DNA from: an uncultured Actinomycetes bacterium | Lineage (GTDB): Bacteria; Actinomycetota; Actinomycetes; Nanopelagicales; Nanopelagicaceae | DNA length: 64,000 nt | Direction: 5' to 3' | Assembly (NCBI GenBank): GCA_903822425.1 | Contig: CAIJOY010000023.1 | Span: 18,248-82,247, forward strand | In this document: positions 54,860 through 64,000 of the stretch, in pieces | Numbering within the stretch: position 1 is the stretch's first letter | How the letters are laid out: every line of letters begins with the position of its first letter | Made by a program: the position numbers and the translations under genes | Notes under the pieces: generated by a model | Database searches by the model: none | Told to the model about the DNA's origin: nothing | What the model saw: only the letters and a program-made list of their open reading frames with translations

Positions 54860-55899
54860 TTAGTAGAACCATCCACGGGAACGGTAACTTTTCCAGAAAT
54901 TATTGCATTTTTAACTGCGCTGATCTGTGACTTGTACTTTGTGATATTTCCGCCAGAAGTCGATAGTTCAACTCCTCCAAGTGCCAGAGTGTAAAGACGT
55001 CCATAGATGCCTGCTTGTGCATCCAATACATCATTGACCGATGAACCCTGAACGCACGTTCGAATAAAATCATAGACTGCAACATCTACTCGTTTAATGG
55101 TTGATGTCAACATATTCTTCTTTTGAGAATCAGTTGCCATTGAAAATTGATCGCTGTCGGACCCGATTGTCCACACAGCCTTTCCAGATGCCGCTGCAAA
55201 TGTTCCGGCCCCGGAGCCATCTGCTGCTGAAAAAATTACATCAACTTTGTTTGCAATCATTGCTTTTGCAATGGCTTTAGATTCAGTCGGATCGTTATAA
55301 CCGTTAAAATCTGGAAGTTTTGTCAGGTATTTAACTGTGACTGAAGCTTTTGAATTAGTCGCTTTTACACCAGCAATAAATCCCGCTTCTGATGCATCAT
55401 ATGGCGGCACAGTAGCTGCACCGATATAACCAATTTTCGAAGTCACAGTGGCAAGTGCGGCACTTACTCCAGCCAGATATGCGCTCTCATTAGTTGCGAA
55501 AACTAACGATGCCACATTGAGCAAATCAACTGTCGCATCATCAACAATTCCAAAAGCTATGTTGGGATTTTCTGAAGCAATTTTCTTAACTGCCGTTGCA
55601 TACCGATACCCAACAGCAATAACAGGGTTGAAGCCTTGGGAAACTAAGTATTGAAGACGCGTTTCCCGCTCAGATTCTGTTCCCAGAGTTGCACTGACTT
55701 CCTTTGAATTGAACCCATAATTTTTCTTTGCGCGAAGCAAGCCAGCTGCGGCCAAATCATTAAATGATTTATCGCCAGGTCCGCCGATGTCATACGCCAC
55801 ACCAACTTTGGTTTTTATTACAGCAGAGGCTTGAGGGGCAATCAAAACAGTAGTGGCCAAAACAGCACTGAAAAGAGCGATAGGTAAAAACTTTTTCAC
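54856..55899 (-). CDS. Second BMP-family nucleoside-binding protein
   Basis: The 347-residue protein has a signal peptide (1-25, ending APQASA) and a BMP/PnrA domain: TKVGVAYDIGGPGDKSFNDLAAAG and VIFSAADGSGAGTFAAA, with the DKSFN motif seen also in the protein at 40906. No lipobox. It begins the leftward bmp-cdd-deoA-add operon, with a clear ribosome site (GGAGG) before GTG 55899, but no permease or ATPase accompanies it. It may share the importer encoded at 42022-45580. Confidence 0.9.
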   Translation of the reverse strand: MKKFLPIALFSAVLATTVLIAPQASAVIKTKVGVAYDIGGPGDKSFNDLAAAGLLRAKKNYGFNSKEVSATLGTESERETRLQYLVSQGFNPVIAVGYRYATAVKKIASENPNIAFGIVDDATVDLLNVASLVFATNESAYLAGVSAALATVTSKIGYIGAATVPPYDASEAGFIAGVKATNSKASVTVKYLTKLPDFNGYNDPTESKAIAKAMIANKVDVIFSAADGSGAGTFAAASGKAVWTIGSDSDQFSMATDSQKKNMLTSTIKRVDVAVYDFIRTCVQGSSVNDVLDAQAGIYGRLYTLALGGVELSTSGGNITKYKSQISAVKNAIISGKVTVPVDGSTK

Positions 55900-55973
55900 T
55901 TTTGGCCTCCTTGCTCTATTTGGCTACTTTTGCGAGTCACGTATGTCTCAACAGTAGTAGGGATTTGAAATTC

Positions 55974-56984
55974 TTAACGCTCAACTAATCCAAGATTTTT
56001 ATAGGTACTGGCTAGTGTTTTCTCAGCAACAACCTGGGCTTTTTCCGCACCTTGCCTGAGAACCGCAATGAGCCCACTTTCATCTTCCAATAATTCAAGG
56101 GCCCGTTGACGGATTGGGCGAAGGTAATCAACGACGACATCGGCGACCGTGCTTTTAAAATCGCCATAACCCTTTCCGGCAAATTCGCTCTCAAGTTCGC
56201 TGATGCTTCGACCCGACAGCGCTGAATGGATCGTTAACAAATTGCTTATCCCGGGTTTCTCTTTTTCATTAAACAAGACTTCGCGACCAGTATCGGTCAT
56301 CGAACTTTTGATTTTTTTGGCATTTACCTCAGGTGTGTCCATGATTTCAATAACGCCTTGCATCGAATTAGCAGACTTGCTCATCTTGGATGTTGGATCT
56401 TGCAAATCGTTAATTTTTGCCCCTGCTTTGAGAATATAGGCCTCTGGTAATTGGAAAGTGTCGCCGTAGCGCGAATTAAATCGCCCCGCCAAATCACGGG
56501 TGAGTTCGATATGTTGGCGTTGATCCTCACCTACCGGAACTAAATCCGCTTGATAGAGCAAAATATCGGCCGCTTGCAACATTGGATATGTGAAAAGGCC
56601 AACGACTGTACGGTCGGTTCCACTTTTTTGGGACTTATCTTTAAATTGTGTCATCCGGCTGGCCTCTCCGAATCCAGCAAGACATTCCATGATCCAGCCC
56701 AATTGATTGTGTTCGGAAACGTGGGACTGCAAAAACAAAGTGCACTTGTCAGGATCTACTCCCAGAGCAATAAGTTGAGCAGCTGAAGCCAATGAGCGTT
56801 TGCGCAAAAGCGCAGGATCGGTTTCGATTGTGAGTGCATGTAGATCTACTACGCAATAAAAGGCATCATGCTTGTGTTGGAGTTCCACCCATTGCTTGAC
56901 TGCGCCGAGATAATTTCCGAGGTGAAAGGAGTCATGCGTTGGCTGAATGCCAGAGAGGACTCGTTTCATTGTCATAGGGTGCAT
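55974..56984 (-). CDS. trpS: Tryptophanyl-tRNA synthetase
   Basis: The 336-residue class I synthetase has [19 protein letters not shown] (HIGH-like) and [11 protein letters not shown] (KMSKS). It also has [24 protein letters not shown] for Trp/AMP binding. It charges tRNA-Trp. Start codons at 56984, 56975 and 56969 are all possible; none has a strong ribosome site. It is 10 bases upstream of the CBS membrane protein gene's end and may be co-transcribed with it. Confidence 0.95.
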   Translation of the reverse strand: MHPMTMKRVLSGIQPTHDSFHLGNYLGAVKQWVELQHKHDAFYCVVDLHALTIETDPALLRKRSLASAAQLIALGVDPDKCTLFLQSHVSEHNQLGWIMECLAGFGEASRMTQFKDKSQKSGTDRTVVGLFTYPMLQAADILLYQADLVPVGEDQRQHIELTRDLAGRFNSRYGDTFQLPEAYILKAGAKINDLQDPTSKMSKSANSMQGVIEIMDTPEVNAKKIKSSMTDTGREVLFNEKEKPGISNLLTIHSALSGRSISELESEFAGKGYGDFKSTVADVVVDYLRPIRQRALELLEDESGLIAVLRQGAEKAQVVAEKTLASTYKNLGLVER

Positions 56985-56994
56985 TCTCGCACGG

Positions 56995-58302
56995 CTATAG
57001 CGTGCGCGAGATCAATAAGCGCCCCGCGCGCTTTCCTTCAAGGGATAAAACGGTAATGCGGGCACCTTCAATTGTTACAACATCATTTACCCGCGGAATT
57101 CGGCCTAGAAAATGCATCACAAAGCCACTTGCCGTCTCATAGGGTCCTTCCGGGATCAAAATTTCAGCGGCATCGTGTAATTCCTCAATTGAGATTAAGC
57201 CATCAACTTCGAAATCGCCCGTACGAGTTTCCTGCGAAACATCCAACTCGTGAGAGTCATACTCATCTCGAATTTCTCCAATCAGGCACTCGACAAGGTC
57301 TTCCATAGTGATGATTCCATCGGTACCGCCATACTCATCCAAAACAATTGCTAGATGTTGGCGTTGGCTGCGCATTTCTGTCAGAGCGGGTAAGACTCCC
57401 TTTGTGCCTGGCAAAAACATAACTGGGCGGACTAACTCTTGAATTTTTCCACCGGTGCTTACTAGTGAGATTTCCAGTAAATCGCGCACATGGATGAAAC
57501 CAAGAATTTCATCACTTGATCCTCGGACAACTGGATAGCGTGAATGCGCATGTTCGACCACTTGCGCTATTGCTTTGCCAACAGTTAATGAGCCGTCCAT
57601 GAAATCGACCTCTGTGCGCGGAACCATGACTTCATGCACTTGTCTCTCACTTGCATTGAAAACTTCTTCCACTATTTCTCGCTCTTCATCAGTAAGTGCG
57701 GCATGGCCAGTTACTAAATCTAAAAGCTCTTCTTCTGACATCTCAGTACGTTGCTCGTGAGGATCAACTCCGAAAAGTCGAACTATGAGGTTTGTAGAAT
57801 GCGATAAAAGCCAGATAATCGGTCGGAAAATAATTGCGAGAATGTCGATGACTGGAGCAGCAGCGAGGGCAATTTCCTCAGTGCGAAAAAGTGCCAGACG
57901 TTTGGGCACTAGTTCTCCAAAAACTAAGGAGAAGTAGGCGATAACCAGAGTTAACCCAATGAGTGAAAGATTTTTGCTCCACCCCAGTGAAAGACCCAAA
58001 CTCTCAAGCCAAGGTTCAACGTAGATCCCAATTCTTTCGGCACCTAACGCTGCTGAAAGAAAACCGCAGACCGTTACACCTACTTGAGCAGCAGCTAGAA
58101 AACGGTTGGGATTAGTTGAAAGAGCTGCCACGCGAGCGCCTCGACGGCCTTTGCTAGCCATCTGACGCACTTGGCTATCGCGTAGCGAGATCAATGCAAT
58201 TTCGGCTGCGACAAAGAGGGCACCAAGGAGAATCAGCCCAGCCACTACCCCAATATCAACAAACAATGCTTGCGTTGAAGGCGAACTCGGGTCGGGGTTC
58301 AT
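56995..58302 (-). CDS. CNNM/CorC-type membrane protein with CBS domains (hemolysin-family)
   Basis: About 435 residues. It has an N-terminal DUF21/CNNM region with about four membrane helices, then a CBS pair (residues about 215-330, from [13 protein letters not shown] to [17 protein letters not shown]) and a C-terminal CorC/HlyC-type domain. Such proteins are linked to Mg2+ efflux or cobalt/magnesium resistance; the hemolysin name is historical. ATG at 58302 is chosen; a longer start at 58326 has no support. Confidence 0.87.
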   Translation of the reverse strand: MNPDPSSPSTQALFVDIGVVAGLILLGALFVAAEIALISLRDSQVRQMASKGRRGARVAALSTNPNRFLAAAQVGVTVCGFLSAALGAERIGIYVEPWLESLGLSLGWSKNLSLIGLTLVIAYFSLVFGELVPKRLALFRTEEIALAAAPVIDILAIIFRPIIWLLSHSTNLIVRLFGVDPHEQRTEMSEEELLDLVTGHAALTDEEREIVEEVFNASERQVHEVMVPRTEVDFMDGSLTVGKAIAQVVEHAHSRYPVVRGSSDEILGFIHVRDLLEISLVSTGGKIQELVRPVMFLPGTKGVLPALTEMRSQRQHLAIVLDEYGGTDGIITMEDLVECLIGEIRDEYDSHELDVSQETRTGDFEVDGLISIEELHDAAEILIPEGPYETASGFVMHFLGRIPRVNDVVTIEGARITVLSLEGKRAGRLLISRTL

Positions 58303-58326
58303 GAGGGTAAGACTATCGCGAGGCAC

Positions 58327-58388
58327 TTCCCTAAACGCCGGCAGATGGCGTAACCTCCTGCCACAGCGCTTAGGGAACGCCTTAAGCG
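58327..58388. promoter_or_regulatory. Nested inverted repeats upstream of the sugar-type ABC ATPase
   Basis: TTCCCTAA (58327-58334) pairs with TTAGGGAA (58370-58377), enclosing GGCAG (58340-58344) and CTGCC (58358-58362). A second repeat, CGCTTA (58367-58372) and TAAGCG (58383-58388), overlaps it. The 62-base set lies between the divergent starts of the membrane protein and the ATPase gene, about 60 bases before the ATPase ATG. It could be operator(s) or an mRNA leader structure. Confidence 0.4.
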
Positions 58389-58444
58389 ACCTTCATCCTA
58401 CGGACCGTCGGGCACGTACCTGCCCGGAGAAGGAGTTGTTGAGC

Positions 58445-59527
58445 ATGGCATCAGTTGTATTCGATAAAGCATCACGCATCTATCCCGGAACCACTGCACC
58501 TGCAGTTGATAAGTTAGATCTCGTCGTCAATGATGGTGAATTCCTTGTACTCGTTGGACCATCAGGTTGCGGAAAATCTACATCTCTTCGCATGCTTGCC
58601 GGTCTTGAAGAAATTGACAACGGCCGCATTTTGATTGGTGATCGCGATGTAACAAACATTGCACCAAAAGACCGCGATATAGCGATGGTCTTCCAGTCAT
58701 ATGCCCTCTACCCACATATGACAGTGGCTGAGAACATGGGCTTTGCGCTCAAAATTGCTGGCGCATCCAAGGAAGAACGCGAACGTCGCGTACGTGATGC
58801 TGCAAAACTTCTTGACCTTGAGCCATATCTAGATCGCAAGCCAAAGGCACTCTCCGGCGGACAACGTCAGCGCGTTGCTATGGGTCGCGCCATTGTTCGC
58901 GAACCACAGGTCTTCCTTATGGATGAACCACTTTCAAACTTGGATGCTAAATTGCGCGTAGCCACTCGTACGCAAATTGCCGCATTGCAACGTCGCCTTG
59001 GTATTACAACTGTGTATGTGACTCACGATCAAGTTGAAGCTATGACCATGGGAGATCGCGTTGCCGTTCTCAAAGATGGCATCTTGCAACAAGTTGATAC
59101 GCCTCGCAATCTTTATGATCACCCATCTAACGCATTCGTTGCAGGATTTATCGGCTCCCCAGCTATGAACTTGCTTGTTGCTCCAGTATCAGGTGGTCAA
59201 GCAAAACTTGGATCACTGTCGATTCCTGTGCCAGCAAACGTTGGCTCATCTGTAACTGTCGGTATTCGACCTGAAAACTTCTCTCCTACAACTGGTGGTT
59301 TTGATGTAGTCGTTGAAGTTGTTGAAGAACTAGGAGCTGACGCGTTCGTTTATGGCAAACCTGCTGATTCATCAGTGAAGTTTGCACATTCAACCGATGA
59401 AGGTGCTCAGATCATTGTGCGCTGGGATCCAAAAAATCCACCAAAGCCTGGTTCAACAGTTTCAGTGGCCGCCAATCCAGCGGCGATTCACCTATTTGAT
59501 TCAAACACGGGTGAGCGAGTCAAGTAA
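58445..59527 (+). CDS. Sugar ABC transporter ATP-binding protein (UgpC/MsiK-like)
   Basis: The 360-residue protein has Walker A VGPSGCGKSTSLRM, LSGGQRQRVAMGRAIVR signature and VFLMDEPLSNLDAKLR, the CUT1 sugar-importer ATPase pattern, plus the C-terminal OB-like regulatory domain. The ATG at 58445 has a strong ribosome site (GGAGAAGGAG). No permease or binding protein is adjacent, so it may be a shared energiser for several sugar importers, as MsiK is in Streptomyces. Ends at a terminator. Confidence 0.93.
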   Translation: MASVVFDKASRIYPGTTAPAVDKLDLVVNDGEFLVLVGPSGCGKSTSLRMLAGLEEIDNGRILIGDRDVTNIAPKDRDIAMVFQSYALYPHMTVAENMGFALKIAGASKEERERRVRDAAKLLDLEPYLDRKPKALSGGQRQRVAMGRAIVREPQVFLMDEPLSNLDAKLRVATRTQIAALQRRLGITTVYVTHDQVEAMTMGDRVAVLKDGILQQVDTPRNLYDHPSNAFVAGFIGSPAMNLLVAPVSGGQAKLGSLSIPVPANVGSSVTVGIRPENFSPTTGGFDVVVEVVEELGADAFVYGKPADSSVKFAHSTDEGAQIIVRWDPKNPPKPGSTVSVAANPAAIHLFDSNTGERVK

Positions 59528-59537
59528 TAGTTTCAAT

Positions 59538-59573
59538 AAAAAAAGCCCCTCGAGATTATCGAGGGGCTTTTTT
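59538..59573. terminator. Bidirectional rho-independent terminator
   Basis: A G+C-rich stem, AGCCCCTCGA paired with TCGAGGGGCT around the loop GATTA (59554-59558), flanked by A7 on the left and T6 on the right. It therefore works on both strands, ending the rightward ABC ATPase transcript and the leftward icd transcript. Confidence 0.95.
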
Positions 59574-59587
59574 AATTCTTTATAAAA

Positions 59588-60802
59588 CTAAGCCATCGCC
59601 TTTTGCAAGTTTTCATCGATGGACGCTAAGAATTCTTGCGTGGTCTGCCACGGTGCATTTGGTGAGATGAGCATTGCTAAATCTTTTGTCATCTTGCCTG
59701 ACTCAACGGTTTCAATGCATACACGCTCTAGGGTTGAAGCAAACTTTGCCAACTCAGGAGTGTTATCCAGCTTTGCGCGATGAGCAAGGCCACCTGTCCA
59801 CGCAAAAATAGATGCAATTGGATTAGTAGATGTTGGTTTGCCCTGTTGATGATCACGGAAGTGACGAGTCACTGTTCCATGTGCAGCTTCTGCTTCAACA
59901 GTTTTTCCATCTGGAGTCATCAAAACACTAGTCATTAATCCCAATGATCCGTAACCCTGCGCGATGGTGTCAGATTGAACATCTCCGTCATAGTTCTTAC
60001 AAGCCCAGACATAGCCACCGTCCCATTTCAAGGCAGTTGCGACCATGTCATCAATGAGGCGGTGCTCGTAAGTTATTCCTAGCTTGTCGAATTGCGCTTT
60101 GAACTCGGTTTGATAAATCTCTTCAAAGATATCTTTGAAGCGACCATCGTATGCCTTGAGAATCGTATTCTTCGTTGAAAGATATACAGGATACTTACGC
60201 AAGATTCCGTAGTTCAGAGATGCACGTGCAAAGTCGCGAATGGAGTCATCGAGGTTATACATACCCATTGCAACGCCAGAGCCAGGGAATTTATATACTT
60301 CAAATTCAATTGGTGCTGATTTATCTTCTGGAGTAAAAGTCATCGTGAGGGTGCCGGCACCAGGCACCAAGAAATCGGTGGCCTTGTATTGATCTCCGAA
60401 TGCATGGCGCCCAATAACGATTGGCTTAGTCCAGTGTGGAACTAAACGGGGTACGTTGCTGATGATGATTGGTTCACGAAAAATCACGCCGCCTAAAATA
60501 TTACGAACAGTTCCGTTAGGCGATTTCCACATCTTCTTAAGATGGAACTCTTCAACACGAGCTTCATCGGGTGTGATGGTTGCGCACTTGACGCCAACGC
60601 CATGTTTTTGGATCGCATGTGCTGAATCAATGGTGACTTGGTCATTGGTGGCATCACGGTGCTCAATACCTAAGTCGTAATACTCGAGGTTGATATCTAG
60701 ATAAGGCAAAATTAATTGTTCCTTGATGAACTGCCAGATGATCCGAGTCATCTCATCGCCATCTAGTTCTACAACAGTGCCAACTACTTTGATCTTGTTC
60801 AC
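59588..60802 (-). CDS. icd: NADP-dependent isocitrate dehydrogenase
   Basis: The 404-residue protein belongs to the eukaryote-like homodimeric IDH group: [20 protein letters not shown], then [13 protein letters not shown] for substrate binding, and [15 protein letters not shown] with metal-binding Asp. It oxidatively decarboxylates isocitrate to 2-oxoglutarate with NADP+. GTG at 60802 (preceded by GGAG) is the start; an upstream in-frame ATG at 60907 would lie inside mdh. It lies 13 bases after the mdh stop, so the two TCA genes are co-transcribed. Confidence 0.95.
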   Translation of the reverse strand: MNKIKVVGTVVELDGDEMTRIIWQFIKEQLILPYLDINLEYYDLGIEHRDATNDQVTIDSAHAIQKHGVGVKCATITPDEARVEEFHLKKMWKSPNGTVRNILGGVIFREPIIISNVPRLVPHWTKPIVIGRHAFGDQYKATDFLVPGAGTLTMTFTPEDKSAPIEFEVYKFPGSGVAMGMYNLDDSIRDFARASLNYGILRKYPVYLSTKNTILKAYDGRFKDIFEEIYQTEFKAQFDKLGITYEHRLIDDMVATALKWDGGYVWACKNYDGDVQSDTIAQGYGSLGLMTSVLMTPDGKTVEAEAAHGTVTRHFRDHQQGKPTSTNPIASIFAWTGGLAHRAKLDNTPELAKFASTLERVCIETVESGKMTKDLAMLISPNAPWQTTQEFLASIDENLQKAMA

Positions 60803-60815
60803 GTGTACTCCGGTC

Positions 60816-61766
60816 TTAGAGGCTTTGGACGTCTGCTTGTTTAGTGCGTACTGCTTCAGCGGCCACTTTAAGTTCGGCAAGTTCGTGTGCTGAAAGTTCT
60901 GTTTCAACTACTTTTTGGATTCCGGAACGACCGATTTTTGCTTCAACTCCGAGATATACGCCGGAGATTCCGAATTCACCATCAACCCAGGCGCACACTG
61001 GCATGACAGCACCAGAATCTTCTATTACTGCTTTTGCCATACGAGCAGCAGCAGCTGATGGTGCATAGTAAGCCGAACCGGTTTTCAAGAGAGCGACAAC
61101 TTCGGCTCCACCATTTCGGGTACGCACGACGAGCTCTTCGATTTCTGCTGCTGAAAGTTTTTCAGTCAGAGGCGTTCCATTGACGGTGCAGCGACTTGGA
61201 ACTGGAACCATAGTTTCTCCATGAGAACCAAGTGTCAAAGTTTTTACTGCACTGACTGGAACGCCGAGTTTCTCTGCTACAAAATTAGTAAATCGTGCAG
61301 TATCGAGCATGCCTGCTTGCCCCATCACGCGGTTGCGTGGAAATCCTGTTGCAAGTTGGGCAAGTGCTGTCATCTCATCGAGTGGGTTAGACACAACGAT
61401 AATGACGGCATTGGGACTGTGCTTTGCAATATTTTCAGCAACCCCGCGAACGATTCCTGCGTTGACGCCGATGAGATCCATTCGGCTCATTCCCGGTTTG
61501 CGTGGGAGTCCTGCGGTAATGACTACAACATCAGAATTAGCAGTGGCTTCATACCCCGCACCTTCAGCGGTTGTTGTTGCACCAATAATCTTTGTCTCAA
61601 AACCTTCGATAGATCGAGATTGGTTCATGTCGAGAGCCAGACCCTCAGGTTTTCCTTCCACAATGTCAGTTAAGACAACGGTTTCAAAAATGTTGTATTC
61701 AGCTAAACGCATAGCTGTCGTTGACCCATAAAATCCTGCACCTACAACACTGACTTTGCTTCCCAT
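60816..61766 (-). CDS. mdh: Malate dehydrogenase
   Basis: About 316 residues of the LDH-like MDH type: [42 protein letters not shown] (Arg for oxaloacetate), and [15 protein letters not shown] with the catalytic His. It interconverts malate and oxaloacetate with NAD+. ATG at 61766 is preferred over an ATG at 61793. Mdh and Icd side by side are a TCA pair. Confidence 0.93.
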   Translation of the reverse strand: MGSKVSVVGAGFYGSTTAMRLAEYNIFETVVLTDIVEGKPEGLALDMNQSRSIEGFETKIIGATTTAEGAGYEATANSDVVVITAGLPRKPGMSRMDLIGVNAGIVRGVAENIAKHSPNAVIIVVSNPLDEMTALAQLATGFPRNRVMGQAGMLDTARFTNFVAEKLGVPVSAVKTLTLGSHGETMVPVPSRCTVNGTPLTEKLSAAEIEELVVRTRNGGAEVVALLKTGSAYYAPSAAAARMAKAVIEDSGAVMPVCAWVDGEFGISGVYLGVEAKIGRSGIQKVVETELSAHELAELKVAAEAVRTKQADVQSL

Positions 61767-61817
61767 AGTGATCTCTCTCATTCCTAGTATCAAAACTCTC
61801 TTGACATCAAGATAACT

Positions 61818-62045
61818 CTACCGCTTGTGCGCAAGAGCCAGTGCCAAGAAGAAAAGGGCTAGCGCTATGACGAGCGGCAAATAGCGCTCAATCGCACGGT
61901 TACCTGGATGTGAAATTGCATACCCTGCAGTTCCTGCAGCAATCAGAAGTGCTCCAATACGTACAAGGCCGAAACTTCCAAACCCAACGCCGGAGGCGAT
62001 GATGATGTAACTCAGCTGGGAAAGGTGCCGTGAAATTAACGACAT
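61818..62045 (-). CDS. DUF3017 small membrane protein
   Basis: A 75-residue protein with three hydrophobic helices (about 12-25, 27-43 and 55-72), matching the actinobacterial DUF3017 family that sits between folD and mdh. It overlaps the end of folD by 10 bases. Function unknown. Confidence 0.8.
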   Translation of the reverse strand: MSLISRHLSQLSYIIIASGVGFGSFGLVRIGALLIAAGTAGYAISHPGNRAIERYLPLVIALALFFLALALAHKR

Positions 62046-62875
62046 GCTTCAACAACATTCTTCAACAGCATCGCTCGCGTCATAGGACCAACTCCGCCAG
62101 GCATGGGAGCAACATAGGCTGCGACATTCATAACATCTGGATGCACATCTCCGAGGAGCCCAGCTGTTGTGCGAGAAATACCTACATCGATGATAGTTGC
62201 CCCTGGTTTAATCATTGCGGCAGTTAAGAAATGTGCGTTGCCAATTGCGGCAACGACAATGTCAGCGCCCTTTGTATGACGACTCAAATCTTTGGTTCCG
62301 GTGTGGGTTAAAGTCACTGTGGCATTTTCACTCTTTCGGGTGAGGAGAAGCCCCAGTGGGCGACCAACTGTGAGGCCGCGACCAATTACAGTGACTTCAG
62401 CGCCATCAAGTGAAATATTGTAAGAACGCAAAAGTTCGACGATTCCTCGAGGCGTGCAGGCAAGGGGCGCCGTTTGTCCGCTCACTAAGCGCCCCAAATT
62501 AATTGGATGCAAACCATCTGCATCCTTTGTGGGATCGATCGCTTCCAAGATTCTTTGTGAATTAATAGATGAAGGAAGTGGCAACTGCACAATATATCCA
62601 GTGCACTCTTTAGCATCATTGAGATCCTTGATTGCTGCAAGCAAATCACTTTCCTTCAGATTTGAAGGCAAATCAACGCGGATCGATGTAATACCAACCT
62701 CTTCACAATCGCGATGCTTTCCAGCAACGTAGGAAACAGAGCCAGGATCATCGCCCACAAGTACGGTGCCAAGACCGGGTGTAATTCCGCGAGATTTCAA
62801 ATCCTTTACTTCAACAGCCAACTCGCCCTTAATTTTCCAGGCAAGTGCTTTGCCATCTAGGACCTTTGCGCTCAT
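62036..62875 (-). CDS. folD: Methylenetetrahydrofolate dehydrogenase/cyclohydrolase FolD
   Basis: The 279-residue protein has [15 protein letters not shown] with the catalytic Lys and Tyr, [17 protein letters not shown] and [19 protein letters not shown] for NADP. It interconverts methylene-, methenyl- and 10-formyl-THF, the last being a substrate of PurH. It lies 20 bases after the purH stop on the same strand. Confidence 0.95.
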   Translation of the reverse strand: MSAKVLDGKALAWKIKGELAVEVKDLKSRGITPGLGTVLVGDDPGSVSYVAGKHRDCEEVGITSIRVDLPSNLKESDLLAAIKDLNDAKECTGYIVQLPLPSSINSQRILEAIDPTKDADGLHPINLGRLVSGQTAPLACTPRGIVELLRSYNISLDGAEVTVIGRGLTVGRPLGLLLTRKSENATVTLTHTGTKDLSRHTKGADIVVAAIGNAHFLTAAMIKPGATIIDVGISRTTAGLLGDVHPDVMNVAAYVAPMPGGVGPMTRAMLLKNVVEACR

Positions 62876-62895
62876 AGGGGTAATCCTAATAGCGA

Positions 62896-64000
62896 CTAGG
62901 CATGTGAGAAGTGACGTGTAGCAGTGAAAAACATAGCGATATTGAGCTTTTGGGCGCCGGCAATTACTTCTTCATCGCGCACACTGCCACCGGGTTGAAC
63001 CACAGCAGTAACTCCGGCGGTCAACAAAATTTCAAGTCCATCTGCAAAAGGAAAGAAAGCATCACTTGCCGCGACACTGCCTGCTGCTCGCACTCCAGCT
63101 CGAGAGATGGCTAGACGTGCTGAGTCGACTCGATTGACTTGCCCCATACCCACTCCTACTGATGCTCCATCCTTTGCTAAAACAATTGCATTGCTCTTTA
63201 CCGATCGCACTGTTCGCCATGCAAATTCTAAATCTGCTAAAACTGCAGCACTTACTGCAGGACCAGATACTTGTTTCCAATTGGAAGAATCATCGCCAAC
63301 AGCTTTCAATAAATCCGTTTCTTGGAGCAGGACACCTCCAGATATGGGACGCAATTCATATTTGGCCGAATCCCCTTTCGACAATTGCATTATGCGAATC
63401 GATGGTTTCTTACTCAATATTTCTAGCGCCTGTGATGAATAACTTGGCGCAATCACCACTTCAGTAAAAATCTCTGCGAGAGCGGTAGCCATCTCTGCAT
63501 CGACTTCGCGATTAGCTGCCACTACACCACCAAATGCTGAAACTGGATCGCATTCGTGCGCTTTACGATGTGCCTGCGCAATTGAAACTCCAGTTGCGAT
63601 ACCGCAAGGATTAGCGTGTTTAATGATGGCTACACAAGGTTGTGAGTGATCATATGCGGCCCGCCAAGCGGCATCAGCATCTGTGTAATTATTAAACGAC
63701 ATCTCTTTGCCATGAAGTTGATGAGCACCAACAACTCCAGAAGCTCTGGTGCTATCGGCATAAAGAGCTGCACTTTGGTGAGGATTCTCGCCGTAACGGA
63801 GAGAACTCTGACGGTTCCAGATTTTCCCAAACCATTGAGGTAATTCATCTTCCTGGGACGCTAGCCATGTAGCGATCGATAAATCATATTCAGCCGTTAC
63901 CCGAAAGACTTCTAGTGCGAGCTGGCGGCGCTGTGCAAGAGTAAATCCCCCATCACGCACCGCAAGTTGCAGCTGGGGATATTGCGTTGGTGAGCACACA
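62896..64000 (-). CDS. purH: Bifunctional AICAR transformylase/IMP cyclohydrolase PurH (partial, 5' end outside window)
   Basis: The frame is open to the right edge, so the N-terminal IMP cyclohydrolase part is missing. The remaining 368 residues cover the AICAR formyltransferase: [24 protein letters not shown] with the catalytic Lys-His, [14 protein letters not shown] and a C-terminal [12 protein letters not shown] plus [14 protein letters not shown]. It completes purine synthesis, formylating AICAR with 10-formyl-THF made by FolD, encoded next door. Confidence 0.95.
   Translation of the reverse strand, partial: VCSPTQYPQLQLAVRDGGFTLAQRRQLALEVFRVTAEYDLSIATWLASQEDELPQWFGKIWNRQSSLRYGENPHQSAALYADSTRASGVVGAHQLHGKEMSFNNYTDADAAWRAAYDHSQPCVAIIKHANPCGIATGVSIAQAHRKAHECDPVSAFGGVVAANREVDAEMATALAEIFTEVVIAPSYSSQALEILSKKPSIRIMQLSKGDSAKYELRPISGGVLLQETDLLKAVGDDSSNWKQVSGPAVSAAVLADLEFAWRTVRSVKSNAIVLAKDGASVGVGMGQVNRVDSARLAISRAGVRAAGSVAASDAFFPFADGLEILLTAGVTAVVQPGGSVRDEEVIAGAQKLNIAMFFTATRHFSHA

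Noticed and set aside
56995..58302. Hemolysin or virulence factor
   Set aside because: The domain order (DUF21, CBS pair, CorC-type) is that of housekeeping CNNM/CorC ion-homeostasis proteins; the name is historical.
1..64000. Insertion sequences, phage genes, CRISPR arrays, rRNA
   Set aside because: No transposase or integrase, no regularly spaced repeat and no rRNA-like stretch was seen on either strand.

Overview
The window looks like core chromosome of a streamlined, moderately low-GC actinobacterium. Markers of the phylum are a WhiB regulator, mycothiol synthesis (mshB), the small families DUF3107, DUF3117 and DUF3017, an acyl-CoA carboxylase with an epsilon subunit, and the actinobacterial type of dapD. 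Genes are packed end to end, mostly with 4-base ATGA/GTGA overlaps, and only one gene-free gap exceeds 300 bases (40569-40905). I see no insertion sequence, phage, CRISPR array, tRNA or rRNA. Compact genome, G+C by eye in the mid-40s %, and a strong nucleoside-uptake theme fit the freshwater acI lineage (Nanopelagicales, e.g. Planktophila-like); that assignment is inference.

Layout. 1-9614: a glycosyltransferase running off the left edge, whiB with a readable promoter/operator, a sugar-1-phosphate nucleotidyltransferase, dapC, ferredoxin, a GNAT enzyme, mshB with its small membrane partner, then TetR, DUF3107 and a DEAD-box helicase. 9621-18792: MarC, PHP phosphoesterase, EamA exporter, mrp, tatB, htrA, O-methyltransferase, pepA, DUF3117, an isolated sigma region 4 protein, a LOG protein and dapD. 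18767-25605: envelope genes (SpoIID-like protein, two-gene polysaccharide ABC exporter, glycosyltransferase, LCP ligase, UDP-glucose dehydrogenase). 25614-34552: purE/purK, birA, acyl-CoA carboxylase (beta, a short epsilon gene, maf, alpha), purine nucleoside phosphorylase and a phosphosugar mutase.

34549-55899 is the most interesting part. A tight leftward operon encodes MtnA isomerase, an aldolase/SDR fusion, a split transketolase and a RuBisCO-like protein. It diverges, across a 337-base region with three dyads, from a rightward operon for a BMP-type nucleoside importer, methylthioadenosine phosphorylase, a methylthioadenosine/SAH-type deaminase, a DUF985 cupin and an SDR. Next come deoC and two aldehyde dehydrogenase genes, the second truncated, and then a leftward set with a second BMP binding protein, cdd, deoA and add. 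Together these form a nucleoside salvage and catabolism island. Its left half looks like a route for 5'-methylthioadenosine or 5'-deoxyadenosine that goes through 5-substituted ribulose-1-phosphate and then either an aldolase or a RuBisCO-like protein plus transketolase. That gene combination is the best candidate here for an undescribed pathway.

55974-64000: trpS, a CBS-domain membrane protein, an orphan sugar-type ABC ATPase, a bidirectional terminator, icd, mdh, DUF3017, folD and purH (cut by the right edge).
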